Positions 1 to 5,137 of a stretch of DNA of 5,137 nt are shown here, one piece after another. The stretch spans positions 1 to 5,137 of the forward strand of contig CAYQJS010000114.1 of NCBI GenBank assembly GCA_964417895.1. The letters are read 5' to 3'. A program made the translations under genes and the position numbers. Source of the DNA: CAYQJS01 sp964417895 (GTDB lineage: Bacteria > Chloroflexota > UBA6077 > SHYK01). The notes under the pieces were generated by a model that was not told the DNA's origin, did not search any database, and saw only the letters and a program-made list of their open reading frames with translations. Position 1 is the stretch's first letter, and the number at the start of each line of letters is the position of its first letter.

Positions 1-53
1 AGAGCAGCGGGCTTTTAACCCGTAGGTCGTGGGTTCGAGTCCCACCGCCCTCA
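1..53 (+). tRNA. tRNA-Lys(UUU), 5' part outside the window
   Basis: This is the 3' part of a lysine tRNA; the acceptor 5' strand and most of the D arm lie left of the window. The end of the D arm (AGAGCAG) is followed by an anticodon stem at 7-11 pairing with 19-23, containing one G-T pair. The seven-base loop at 12-18 (CTTTTAA) has anticodon TTT at 14-16. A five-base variable region (24-28) precedes a perfect T stem (29-33 with 41-45) and a TTCGAGT loop. The acceptor 3' strand is 46-52 and the discriminator base is A53. CCA is not encoded (ATT follows), so it must be added after transcription. The 3' end from base 28 is duplicated at 3268-3295. Confidence 0.93.
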
Positions 54-55
54 TT
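28..55 (+). repeat. Direct repeat copy A, inside the tRNA-Lys 3' end (att-like)
   Basis: Twenty-eight bases covering the T arm, the acceptor 3' strand, the discriminator and two bases beyond the tRNA are repeated without mismatch at 3268-3295 in the same orientation. Identity stops at both edges (T27 versus A3267, G56 versus C3296). Tyrosine-recombinase elements commonly integrate at tRNA 3' ends and leave exactly this kind of duplication, with the intact tRNA at one end and a copy of its 3' segment at the other. Calling it an attachment site is inference, because no recombinase is visible. Confidence 0.85.
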
Positions 56-115
56 GCAGCACCGTCGGAATCGCCTGCCTCAAGTTTCGCCCCACCCCGT
101 TCGTTCCCTCAACAC

Positions 116-144
116 TTGATTGAATCCCCCGAAAGTCGTATCAT
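116..144 (+). promoter_or_regulatory. Sigma-70-like promoter of the padR-permease pair, likely leaderless
   Basis: TTGATT at 116-121 (4 of 6 to TTGACA) and TATCAT at 139-144 (5 of 6 to TATAAT) are separated by exactly 17 bases. Transcription would start about seven bases after the -10 box, at or next to the ATG at 151. No Shine-Dalgarno sequence precedes that ATG. A leaderless or nearly leaderless mRNA is therefore the simplest reading. Confidence 0.55.
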
Positions 145-154
145 GCTCGCATGA
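141..154 (+). promoter_or_regulatory. Palindrome over the -10 box and padR start codon, candidate operator
   Basis: TCATGC (141-146) and GCATGA (149-154) form a perfect 6-bp inverted repeat with a 2-bp gap (TC). It overlaps the end of the -10 element, the predicted transcription start and the ATG. PadR proteins are dimers that bind inverted repeats in their own promoters, so autorepression from here is plausible. The half-site does not obviously match the ATGT/ACAT motif reported for some PadR proteins, so binding is unproven. Confidence 0.4.
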
Positions 155-495
155 CCTCCCGCGAGCTCGATCTGCTGCAGGGCACCCTCGATGTGCTCGT
201 GCTGCGGGCGCTCTCGTGGGGGCCCATGCACGGCTACGCCGTGGCGCGTTTCATCCGCGGCGGCTCGGACGGTAGCTTCAAAGTCTTCGACGGCGCACTC
301 TACACTTCGCTGCACCGCATGGAGGAGCGCGGCTGGGTGGAATCGGAATGGGGCACGTCGGAGAAGGGCAAGCGCGCCAAGTTCTACCGGCTCACCGCCG
401 CCGGACAGCGCGCGGCGCGCGCGGAGACCGCCACCTGGAACGATTACGTCGCGGCCGTCGCGCGGGTGATGCGCGCCGAGCCCGAGCCCAGCTAG
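151..495 (+). CDS. PadR-family transcriptional regulator (acidobacterial type)
   Basis: This is a small cytoplasmic DNA-binding protein of 114 residues, a usual length for the short PadR type that pairs with ADOP permeases. Residues 4-90 form the PadR winged helix: LLQGTLDVLVLRAL (about 8-21), GPMHGYAVA (24-32), the recognition-helix region GALYTSLHRMEERGWVESEWG (about 48-68) and the wing with KRAKFYRLTAAG (73-84). Many relatives have GSLYPALHRLE where this protein has GALYTSLHRME. The C-terminal helix (about 85-110) would make the dimer. No Shine-Dalgarno sequence precedes the ATG, but a promoter placed for leaderless transcription and a palindrome over the start support it. The permease gene follows 6 bp after the stop, so the two are probably co-transcribed and the regulator likely represses the pair. 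The inducing signal is unknown. Confidence 0.92.
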   Translation: MTSRELDLLQGTLDVLVLRALSWGPMHGYAVARFIRGGSDGSFKVFDGALYTSLHRMEERGWVESEWGTSEKGKRAKFYRLTAAGQRAARAETATWNDYVAAVARVMRAEPEPS

Positions 496-501
496 GTCCG
501 C

Positions 502-3195
502 ATGGAATATCCCACCCAGACGCCGCGCTGGCGCCGCTATCTCCGGTTCTGGCGGCGCGACGTGCAGGCGGACATCGACGACGAGCTGAGCTTTCATTTC
601 GAGGCCCGGATCGAGGAGCTGCTGGGGCAGGGTCTGAGCGCTGAGGCGGCACGGGCACGCGCGTCCGAGGAATTCGGCAATGTCGGTGAGGTCCGCCGAG
701 GCCTGCGCAGCATCGGAGACCGCATGGCCCGGCGCGAGCGACGCGGCGAGTGGCTGGACGCGTGGGCGCAGGATCTCTCCTATGCCCTGCGATCGCTGCG
801 ACGCGCCCCCGGGATGACGCTCACCATCGTCGCGACGCTCGCGCTGGGCCTCGGCATCAACACCGCGATGTTCTCTCTGCTCAATGCGGTTTTCCTGCGC
901 CCTCCTGCCGGCGTGGCCCATCCCGAGCAGGTCCGGCGGGTCTGGTCCGAGCGGAAGTTCCGCAGCGGCACGCAATTCTGGCCGGGTTATGCCTACCCAC
1001 AGTACCAGCAGGCCGGCACTGCCCTCAAAGGCCTCGCCGAGGCGGCGATCTACCGATCGTCGGCCCAGATGAAGCTCGGCCGGGGTTCGGATGCTTCGAC
1101 CGCCTTGGTTTCCGTCGCGACCAGCAACTTCTTCGGGCTGCTCGGCGTTCGGCCCGCCCTGGGCCGCTTCTTCACCGCGGAGGAAGACCGCCTCGGCGCC
1201 GGCGCCAAGGTCGCGGTCGTGAGCCACGCGTTCTGGAAGCGTTCTTTCAGTAGCGCCCGGAACGCGCTGGGGCTGTTGGTGATTCTCGAGGGAGAGCCCT
1301 ACGTCGTGATCGGTGTCGCCCAGCCGGAGTTCACCGGCGTGGACCTGGAACCAACTGAGATCTGGACCCCGGTTGCGACCGTCACCGGGTATGGCGGCAA
1401 GACGCCCTGGTGGATGGACCAGAACGTCAACGGGTTCCAGATCCTGCTCCGCTTGGCCCCCAGCGTGAGAGAGGAGGCGGTCGACGCGCGGCTCAGCTCC
1501 GCGATGCATTGGGACGACCTGAAGGTTCCGGCGATCTTCTCCCGCACCGGGTCCATCATCGCCGCGCGCGGACCGGGGAAGAAGGCCCAGGAGCTCCAGA
1601 TCGCGATCCGCCTGGGCGGCGTCTCGCTCATCGTGCTGATGATCGCGTGCGCCAACGTCGTGAATCTGCTGCTGGCCCGGGCGCTCCGCCGGCGCCGGGA
1701 AATTGCCGTGCGTCTCGCGCTCGGGATCTCTCGCGCGAGGCTCGCCCGCCTGGTACTGACGGAGAGCGTGCTCCTGGCGCTGATCGCCGGCATGGCAGCG
1801 ACGCTGGCTGCCTCCTGGGGTGGCATCGTGTTGCGCAGGATTCTGCTGCCGGACATTCACTGGACGCGCTCGCCGCTCGATTGGCGCGTCCTGGTCGTCG
1901 CCGGGCTCGCCGCGCTGGCGGCCGGCCTGATTGCCGGCTCGGTTCCCGCGCTGCAATCGGGCGCCACGGAGCTGACCGACACGCTCAGGGCCGGGGCCAG
2001 AGAGGGCCACCTGCGGCGCTCGCACACCCGGTCCGTACTGGTCGTGGCACAAACGGCGCTCTCCCTGGTTCTGCTCGTCGGGGCCGCGTTATTCGTTCGG
2101 AGCCTCTCCAACGTGCGCGCCCTTGACCTGGGCTTCGATGCGAGCCGGCTGCTGTTCGCGCGGGTCGGATTCGAGTTCCCCGATAAGGCGCGCGACTCGC
2201 TGGCACCGGAGCGCTTCCGGCAACTCGCCGAGCGCCTGCGGGGAGCGCCCGGCATCCAGGGCACCGCGCTCACCGTGATGCCGCCGATGTCCGGGTTCAG
2301 CATGCGACTGTACTACCCCGATGCCGACACCCTGCGGCACCCGAAGCCGTGGGGGATGTACTGGGCGGTCTCGCCGGAGTACTTCGAGACGGCGGGCACC
2401 CGCTTGCTCCGCGGCAGCGGCTTTCCGAAGGGCAGCGGTGCGGGGCAGGCGCCGTCGCTCATCGTGAACCAGGCCATGGCGGACGCGCTGTGGCCGGGAG
2501 AGAGCGCCGTGGGACGCTGTGTCCGCTTCGACAAGCCCGACGCGTCATGCCATACCATCATCGGCGTCGTCGCCACGGCGCGGTGGGGCGAGGTCATCGA
2601 GGAGTCCACGCCGCAGTTCTATCTCCCGCTCGAGAGCGGCTCCTTGCAGCACGGCTTGCGCCGGGTCCTGGTGGTGCGGTCCAATGGGGTGGACGTGGCG
2701 CGAGTTGCCGGCCAAGTGCGCGGGGCCCTCCGCGACGTATTTCCCGATGGTGTGCCACGGATTGAGGAAATGACGAGCGTCCTCGAGCCCAAGTATCGCC
2801 CCTGGCGGCTGGGGGCGACGCTCTTCTCGATCTTCGGCGTGCTCGCCGCCCTGGTGGCGGTGGTCGGGGTGTTCAGCACCGTGTCGTACAGCGTCAGCCA
2901 GCGCACCCACGAATTCGGGGTGCGCATCGCGCTCGGCGCCCAGCTCGCCGACATCGTGCGGCACGGGCTCGCCGAGGGCCTGGGAACCGTGGCGATCGGC
3001 GTCGTGGCGGGCATCGCGCTCGCGCTGGCCACCGGGCGCCTGGTCGGCTCGCTGCTCTATGGCATTCGGCCGGGCGATCCCGCCGTCCTCGCGACGGTTG
3101 CCGTGGGCTTGCTCGCCGCCGCGACGGCCGCCGCCCTGGTCCCGGCCTGGCGGGCCGGGCGGGTCGACCCGGTCTCGGTCCTGCGCGCCGACTAA
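502..3195 (+). CDS. ADOP-family ABC transporter permease (MacB/FtsX-like, duplicated orphan permease)
   Basis: This inner-membrane protein of 897 residues contains two MacB/FtsX-type permease units. Residues 1-90 are the soluble prefix typical of the family (WRRYLRFWRRDVQADIDDEL, then an EEFGNVGEVR stretch). TM1 is near 103-128 (LTIVATLALGLGINTAMFSLL) and is followed by a first periplasmic core (about 130-360). Three helices follow near 372-394, 415-440 and 460-482. The second unit starts with a helix near 510-535, a second core to about 765, and three helices near 772-800, 827-850 and 862-885. The tail VPAWRAGRVDPVSVLRAD is characteristic. AGG at 494-496, overlapping the padR stop, is a weak ribosome site 5 bases before the ATG. 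No ATPase gene adjoins, which is why the family is called orphan. Its substrate is unknown; mechanotransmission or export as in MacB is possible. The gene looks intact and complete. Confidence 0.93.
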   Translation: MEYPTQTPRWRRYLRFWRRDVQADIDDELSFHFEARIEELLGQGLSAEAARARASEEFGNVGEVRRGLRSIGDRMARRERRGEWLDAWAQDLSYALRSLRRAPGMTLTIVATLALGLGINTAMFSLLNAVFLRPPAGVAHPEQVRRVWSERKFRSGTQFWPGYAYPQYQQAGTALKGLAEAAIYRSSAQMKLGRGSDASTALVSVATSNFFGLLGVRPALGRFFTAEEDRLGAGAKVAVVSHAFWKRSFSSARNALGLLVILEGEPYVVIGVAQPEFTGVDLEPTEIWTPVATVTGYGGKTPWWMDQNVNGFQILLRLAPSVREEAVDARLSSAMHWDDLKVPAIFSRTGSIIAARGPGKKAQELQIAIRLGGVSLIVLMIACANVVNLLLARALRRRREIAVRLALGISRARLARLVLTESVLLALIAGMAATLAASWGGIVLRRILLPDIHWTRSPLDWRVLVVAGLAALAAGLIAGSVPALQSGATELTDTLRAGAREGHLRRSHTRSVLVVAQTALSLVLLVGAALFVRSLSNVRALDLGFDASRLLFARVGFEFPDKARDSLAPERFRQLAERLRGAPGIQGTALTVMPPMSGFSMRLYYPDADTLRHPKPWGMYWAVSPEYFETAGTRLLRGSGFPKGSGAGQAPSLIVNQAMADALWPGESAVGRCVRFDKPDASCHTIIGVVATARWGEVIEESTPQFYLPLESGSLQHGLRRVLVVRSNGVDVARVAGQVRGALRDVFPDGVPRIEEMTSVLEPKYRPWRLGATLFSIFGVLAALVAVVGVFSTVSYSVSQRTHEFGVRIALGAQLADIVRHGLAEGLGTVAIGVVAGIALALATGRLVGSLLYGIRPGDPAVLATVAVGLLAAATAAALVPAWRAGRVDPVSVLRAD

Positions 3196-3212
3196 GTCGG
3201 GCCTGCGCGTCC

Positions 3213-3227
3213 CCGGCTCCGCGCCGG
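3213..3227 (+). terminator. Short GC hairpin after the permease gene, weak terminator candidate
   Basis: CCGGC at 3213-3217 pairs with GCCGG at 3223-3227 across a five-base loop, 18 bp after the permease stop. No T tract follows, so factor-independent termination is doubtful. Confidence 0.25.
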
Positions 3228-3245
3228 CGTCATCCTCTCCTCGGC

Positions 3246-3268
3246 GTCGTGGTCGACGCCACTACGAC
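3246..3268 (+). other. Stem-loop abutting direct repeat copy B
   Basis: Bases 3246-3253 (GTCGTGGT) pair with 3261-3268 (ACTACGAC) to give an 8-bp stem with one G-T pair and a seven-base loop. The stem ends on the first base of the repeat. It may terminate permease transcription, although no T tract follows, or belong to the recombination site. Its first seven bases match the GTCGTGG that begins at base 26 of the tRNA. Confidence 0.35.
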
Positions 3269-3295
3269 GTGGGTTCGAGTCCCACCGCCCTCATT
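3268..3295 (+). repeat. Direct repeat copy B: displaced tRNA-Lys 3' end (att-like)
   Basis: This is a perfect 28-bp copy of bases 28-55, holding the T arm and acceptor 3' strand. There is no anticodon arm upstream, so it is not a tRNA gene. It lies 3240 bp from copy A and marks the point where GC-rich sequence gives way to the lower-GC restriction-modification genes. It looks like the distal attachment site of an element inserted at the tRNA. Confidence 0.85.
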
Positions 3296-3392
3296 CAAGT
3301 TCATACGATACCGAGAGTTCGCTTCCTCCAGCATCTTCTGCTGGACAAGTATGCCCTCCGAGCCGTACACTCTCGCAGTTACCCATCGGTTC

Positions 3393-3396
3393 GGAG
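3393..3396 (+). promoter_or_regulatory. Shine-Dalgarno GGAG deciding the GTG start of the endonuclease
   Basis: GGAG lies five bases before GTG 3402. The competing ATG at 3351 has only a GGA (3343-3345), and the ATG at 3249 lies upstream of the repeat with no ribosome site. Starting at GTG gives MKIAEF, matching in position the MKI start I recall for OkrAI. Confidence 0.6.
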
Positions 3397-3401
3397 CCCG
3401 G

Positions 3402-4013
3402 GTGAAAATCGCGGAATTCCACGACATCGTCAGTACGGGGGAGTTTGTAAGGTCTCGGGAATGGTCTCGAGCCTGGACCGACGTTAAGGCTGCGATTAGG
3501 GCCACCGATTGGCCCCATGGCAGCGGGAAGTTCACGATCTACCCGGAGAGTGGCAAGAAGCGCGGAAAGGGTAACGGCGTGAAGCCGATCAAGATACCGT
3601 GCGTGGCCATGCTCGAACGTAGGGGATGGACAGTGGAGTGCGTTCCTCCCATCGAGAGAGGCATCCTAGGGGCAGGAGATCTCGATGCGTTGCTTGAGTT
3701 GCCCACGGGGTGTATCGCGTTCGAATGGGAAACCGGAAATGTTTCTTCCAGCCATCGGGCCATCAACAAGCTCTTGCTCGCCATGGTGCGTCGGAGCCTG
3801 CTCGCAGGATTTCTGGTTGTTCCCAGCGCCAAACTAGCCCAGTACTTGACCGACCGAATCGGTAACGTTGGAGAGCTACGTCACTACTTTCAATTGTGGG
3901 GCAAAATCCCGATTAGGCGAGGTGCTCTTCGCATCGTGGCAGTTGAGCAGGACGCTGAGAGTAGACGCGTTCGCCGAATTCCCAAGGGCACGGATGGCCG
4001 ATCACTCGGGTAA
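3402..4013 (+). CDS. BamHI/OkrAI-type type II restriction endonuclease, predicted GGATCC
   Basis: This is a predicted homodimeric, Mg-dependent endonuclease of 203 residues from the GTG start (BamHI has 213, OkrAI about 194). Family landmarks in order are WP (37-38), KFTI (43-46), GNGVKPIK (57-64), FEWETGNVSSSHRAINKLLL (107-126), YLTDRIGN (148-155) and IPKGTDGRS (193-201). BamHI catalytic residues E77, D94, E111 and E113 correspond to E79, D95, E108 and E110. Its DNA-contact residues N116, S118, R122, D154 and R155 correspond to N113, S115, R119, D151 and R152. All are kept, so the protein should be active with GGATCC specificity. Upstream in-frame starts exist at 3351 (220 aa) and 3249 (254 aa, reading through the repeat). 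The gene converges on the methyltransferase, has lower GC than its flanks and is probably acquired. No controller gene is present. Confidence 0.9.
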   Translation: MKIAEFHDIVSTGEFVRSREWSRAWTDVKAAIRATDWPHGSGKFTIYPESGKKRGKGNGVKPIKIPCVAMLERRGWTVECVPPIERGILGAGDLDALLELPTGCIAFEWETGNVSSSHRAINKLLLAMVRRSLLAGFLVVPSAKLAQYLTDRIGNVGELRHYFQLWGKIPIRRGALRIVAVEQDAESRRVRRIPKGTDGRSLG

Positions 4014-4040
4014 AGCAGGAGCTAATCCTCGATGTGATCG
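3999..4040. terminator. Long imperfect stem-loop over both convergent stop codons
   Basis: CGATCAC at 3999-4005 pairs perfectly with GTGATCG at 4034-4040. After a bulged T4033 the pairing continues with 4006-4010 against 4028-4032, including one G-T pair. This gives about 12 pairs around a 17-base loop holding both stop codons. The palindrome would fold in transcripts from either strand. There is no T tract on either side, so a classical intrinsic terminator is not certain. It may separate or stabilise the two convergent mRNAs. Confidence 0.4.
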
Positions 4041-4906
4041 CTAACGCCGTGGTGGGCGAGCTCTCCCCCTTCCAGGCGCTCGACAATCAGGTCGCAGTGT
4101 TGGATTTCAATGCCTACCCAATGCCTATGGGCGTGCTCGCAAACATCGAACGTAGTTCCTGCTCCCCCGAATGGGTCGAGCACGATGTCTCCGGGGTGAG
4201 TCGATAGTTCAATCGCCCGTCGTACCAATTTTGTGGACAACTGATTGGTGCTTCGCTTTTTGCTCTTGAACTTCCAATGCCGTACCGGTGGGATATCCGT
4301 CCAAACATCGGTGAGATTGACCCCTTTCGGGTTCATCGCGTCCCGATGACCACCGTAGTCTTTGATCTCTTTTCCGCAGTGGCGGCAGATCTCGATCGGC
4401 GTTCGTATCTTCCTAAAAGTCTTGGGTTTGCCCTTCGTGAAATAGAGAAGACTGTAGTGGGCGGGGTAGAGGCGGCCGGGAATGGGCAGGCTGAGCTTGA
4501 TACTGACGGCGATATCGTGTCGAAAGTGCATGCCCCGGTTGGTTAAATGGGCACCCAACAGGAGATTCCACCGAGGAATGTTATAGACGAAGATCGAACC
4601 TCCCGGCTTCAAGACACGGATGCATTCGTCCAGCCATTTCTGGCACCAATTGATGTATTCCCCGTCCGGACGGGCGTCATCTACCTCTCCTCCATAAGGC
4701 TTTCCGAGGTTGAACGGGGGATCTGCGAAGACGGTGTCGATAACACCAGACTCGATCCAAGGGAGGACTTTCAGGCAGTCGTCTTCGAAGAGAATCCCCC
4801 ACTCGCTGGTGTGGATCGGGCCCGGTGCGCTTGACCCGGATCGGAGCAGTCCGGGGCCCTCCCAAGGACCGCCGAACTTGAGTCTTGCCTGCCGAGTCGC
4901 TGCCAT
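4022..4906 (-). CDS. Site-specific DNA methyltransferase (DPPF type), partner of the BamHI-like nuclease
   Basis: This S-adenosylmethionine-dependent DNA amino-methyltransferase of 294 residues is the protective half of the restriction-modification pair. Catalytic motif IV DPPF is at 62-65. A conserved WLDECIRVLKPGGSIFVYN stretch follows (91-109). The SAM-binding motif I DPFGGAGTT is at 244-252, with the motif II strand WVGIE at 263-267. Motif IV before motif I makes it beta-class. Residues 174-177 (CRHC), with a nearby histidine at 187, resemble a small zinc-binding insert seen in related enzymes. DPPF alone does not separate N6-adenine from N4-cytosine; pairing with a BamHI-like nuclease suggests N4-methylcytosine in GGATCC. 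ATG 4906 is the only standard start before motif IV, with an in-frame TAG 30 bases upstream and no Shine-Dalgarno sequence. The first 30 or so residues are unusually G- and P-rich. Confidence 0.9.
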   Translation of the reverse strand: MAATRQARLKFGGPWEGPGLLRSGSSAPGPIHTSEWGILFEDDCLKVLPWIESGVIDTVFADPPFNLGKPYGGEVDDARPDGEYINWCQKWLDECIRVLKPGGSIFVYNIPRWNLLLGAHLTNRGMHFRHDIAVSIKLSLPIPGRLYPAHYSLLYFTKGKPKTFRKIRTPIEICRHCGKEIKDYGGHRDAMNPKGVNLTDVWTDIPPVRHWKFKSKKRSTNQLSTKLVRRAIELSTHPGDIVLDPFGGAGTTFDVCEHAHRHWVGIEIQHCDLIVERLEGGELAHHGVSDHIED

Positions 4907-4965
4907 TAGCCGAAAAGGAGGGTCATCGGGCCAAATCTAACATGTACGTTCCTGCCGGAATAACC

Positions 4966-4990
4966 GAAAACACGCGGCCCCTCCCCGCGC
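4966..4990 (-). terminator. Intrinsic terminator of the right-hand minus-strand gene
   Basis: On the minus strand CGCGG (from 4989-4985) pairs with CCGCG (from 4977-4973) across a seven-base GC-rich loop, and a G-T pair can extend the stem. TGTTTT follows at once. The hairpin lies 32 bases after the stop of the partial gene and would also keep its transcription out of the methyltransferase gene. Confidence 0.5.
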
Positions 4991-5021
4991 CGATCCACCG
5001 AGCTCGATGCGCGCCGGCTGA

Positions 5022-5137
5022 TCAGGGCACCAGGAAGAACTGCAGGCTCCCGGTCCCCGACTCCAGGTCCTCGATCTGGATCCCCATTACGCCGCTCTTC
5101 GGGAAGTCCACGCTGAGCCCCTCGGACCGTCCGGTCA
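5022..5137 (-). CDS. C-terminal end of an unidentified protein, 5' part outside the window
   Basis: Only 37 residues and the TGA stop are visible, ending IEDLESGTGSLQFFLVP. I do not recognise the family. Nearly every codon ends in G or C, as in the permease gene, and a minus-strand terminator follows. The opposite strand is also open here (from ATG 4942) and shares the same third positions, so base composition alone cannot choose the strand. The minus reading has a normal, strand-like residue mix, whereas the plus reading is rich in P, S and R, so minus is preferred. It carries the only GGATCC site in the window (5078-5083). Composition suggests it belongs to the resident chromosome beyond the acquired segment. 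Confidence 0.5.
   Translation of the reverse strand, partial: TGRSEGLSVDFPKSGVMGIQIEDLESGTGSLQFFLVP

Noticed and set aside
109..2052. A 647-codon open frame on the minus strand opposite padR and the permease gene.
   Set aside because: It is a shadow produced by high GC. The plus strand encodes clear PadR and ADOP proteins, and the minus product is rich in R, G, P and A with no recognisable domain.
3296..3401. Search for a controller-protein gene or a clear promoter before the endonuclease.
   Set aside because: No helix-turn-helix frame is present. TACGAT at 3304-3309 resembles a -10 box, but nothing like a -35 lies at the right distance.
4547..4834. Plus-strand frames of 89 and 95 codons (4277-4546 and 4547-4834) opposite the methyltransferase gene.
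   Set aside because: They are antisense to conserved methyltransferase motifs, have no ribosome sites and show no recognisable protein features.
4949..4960. Short inverted repeat TTCC-TGCC-GGAA upstream of the methyltransferase, considered as a control site.
   Set aside because: Four-base arms are too short to mean much, and no controller protein gene is present in the window.
4994..5008. A possible degenerate third copy of the tRNA-Lys end (CCACCG then CTC) where composition returns to host-like.
   Set aside because: Only about 11 of 18 bases align, which is expected by chance in GC-rich DNA. Comparison with an empty site would be needed to revive it.
4942..5137. A plus-strand frame open to the right edge, beginning ATGTACGTT, with AGGAGG some 20 bases upstream.
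   Set aside because: The AGGAGG is too far from the ATG, the product is rich in P, S and R, and a minus-strand terminator overlaps it. The minus reading of the same bases looks more like protein.

Overview
This 5.1 kb window comes from a GC-rich bacterial chromosome. The PadR regulator and the orphan permease gene next to it are the pair best known from Acidobacteriota and also common in Gemmatimonadota; I cannot decide between these phyla from this sequence. Sampled 60-base lines are about 68% GC inside the permease gene, 65% in the right-hand partial gene, and only about 48-50% inside the two genes between them.

Layout: (1) The 3' two thirds of a tRNA-Lys(UUU) gene at the left edge. (2) A plus-strand pair: a PadR-family regulator (151-495) with a promoter and palindrome overlapping its start codon, followed 6 bp later by an 897-residue orphan ABC-type permease of the ADOP family (502-3195). 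(3) A second, perfect 28-bp copy of the tRNA-Lys 3' end (3268-3295), in the same orientation as the one in the tRNA. The two copies bracket the PadR-permease pair, as attL and attR bracket an integrated element, but no recombinase gene lies between them. (4) Right after that repeat the composition drops and a compact type II restriction-modification system begins: a BamHI/OkrAI-type endonuclease on plus (best start GTG 3402, stop 4013) and a DPPF-type DNA methyltransferase on minus (4906 to 4022). The two genes converge with 8 bp between their stop codons, and a long imperfect stem-loop covers both stops. (5) The sequence then returns to GC-rich, with a minus-strand terminator-like hairpin and the C-terminal end of an unidentified minus-strand gene.

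How the parts work together: the nuclease keeps the BamHI active-site residues (E, D, ExE) and the BamHI DNA-reading residues (N, S, R and the TDR pair), so it is predicted to cut GGATCC; the methyltransferase would protect the same site. The PadR protein probably represses its own promoter and the permease. The arrangement suggests a tRNA-Lys integration hotspot in which a permease cassette and a foreign defence module lie side by side. The integration history is inference; the repeats, the composition step and the motifs are read directly. Comparisons with BamHI and OkrAI rest on remembered sequences, not on a search.
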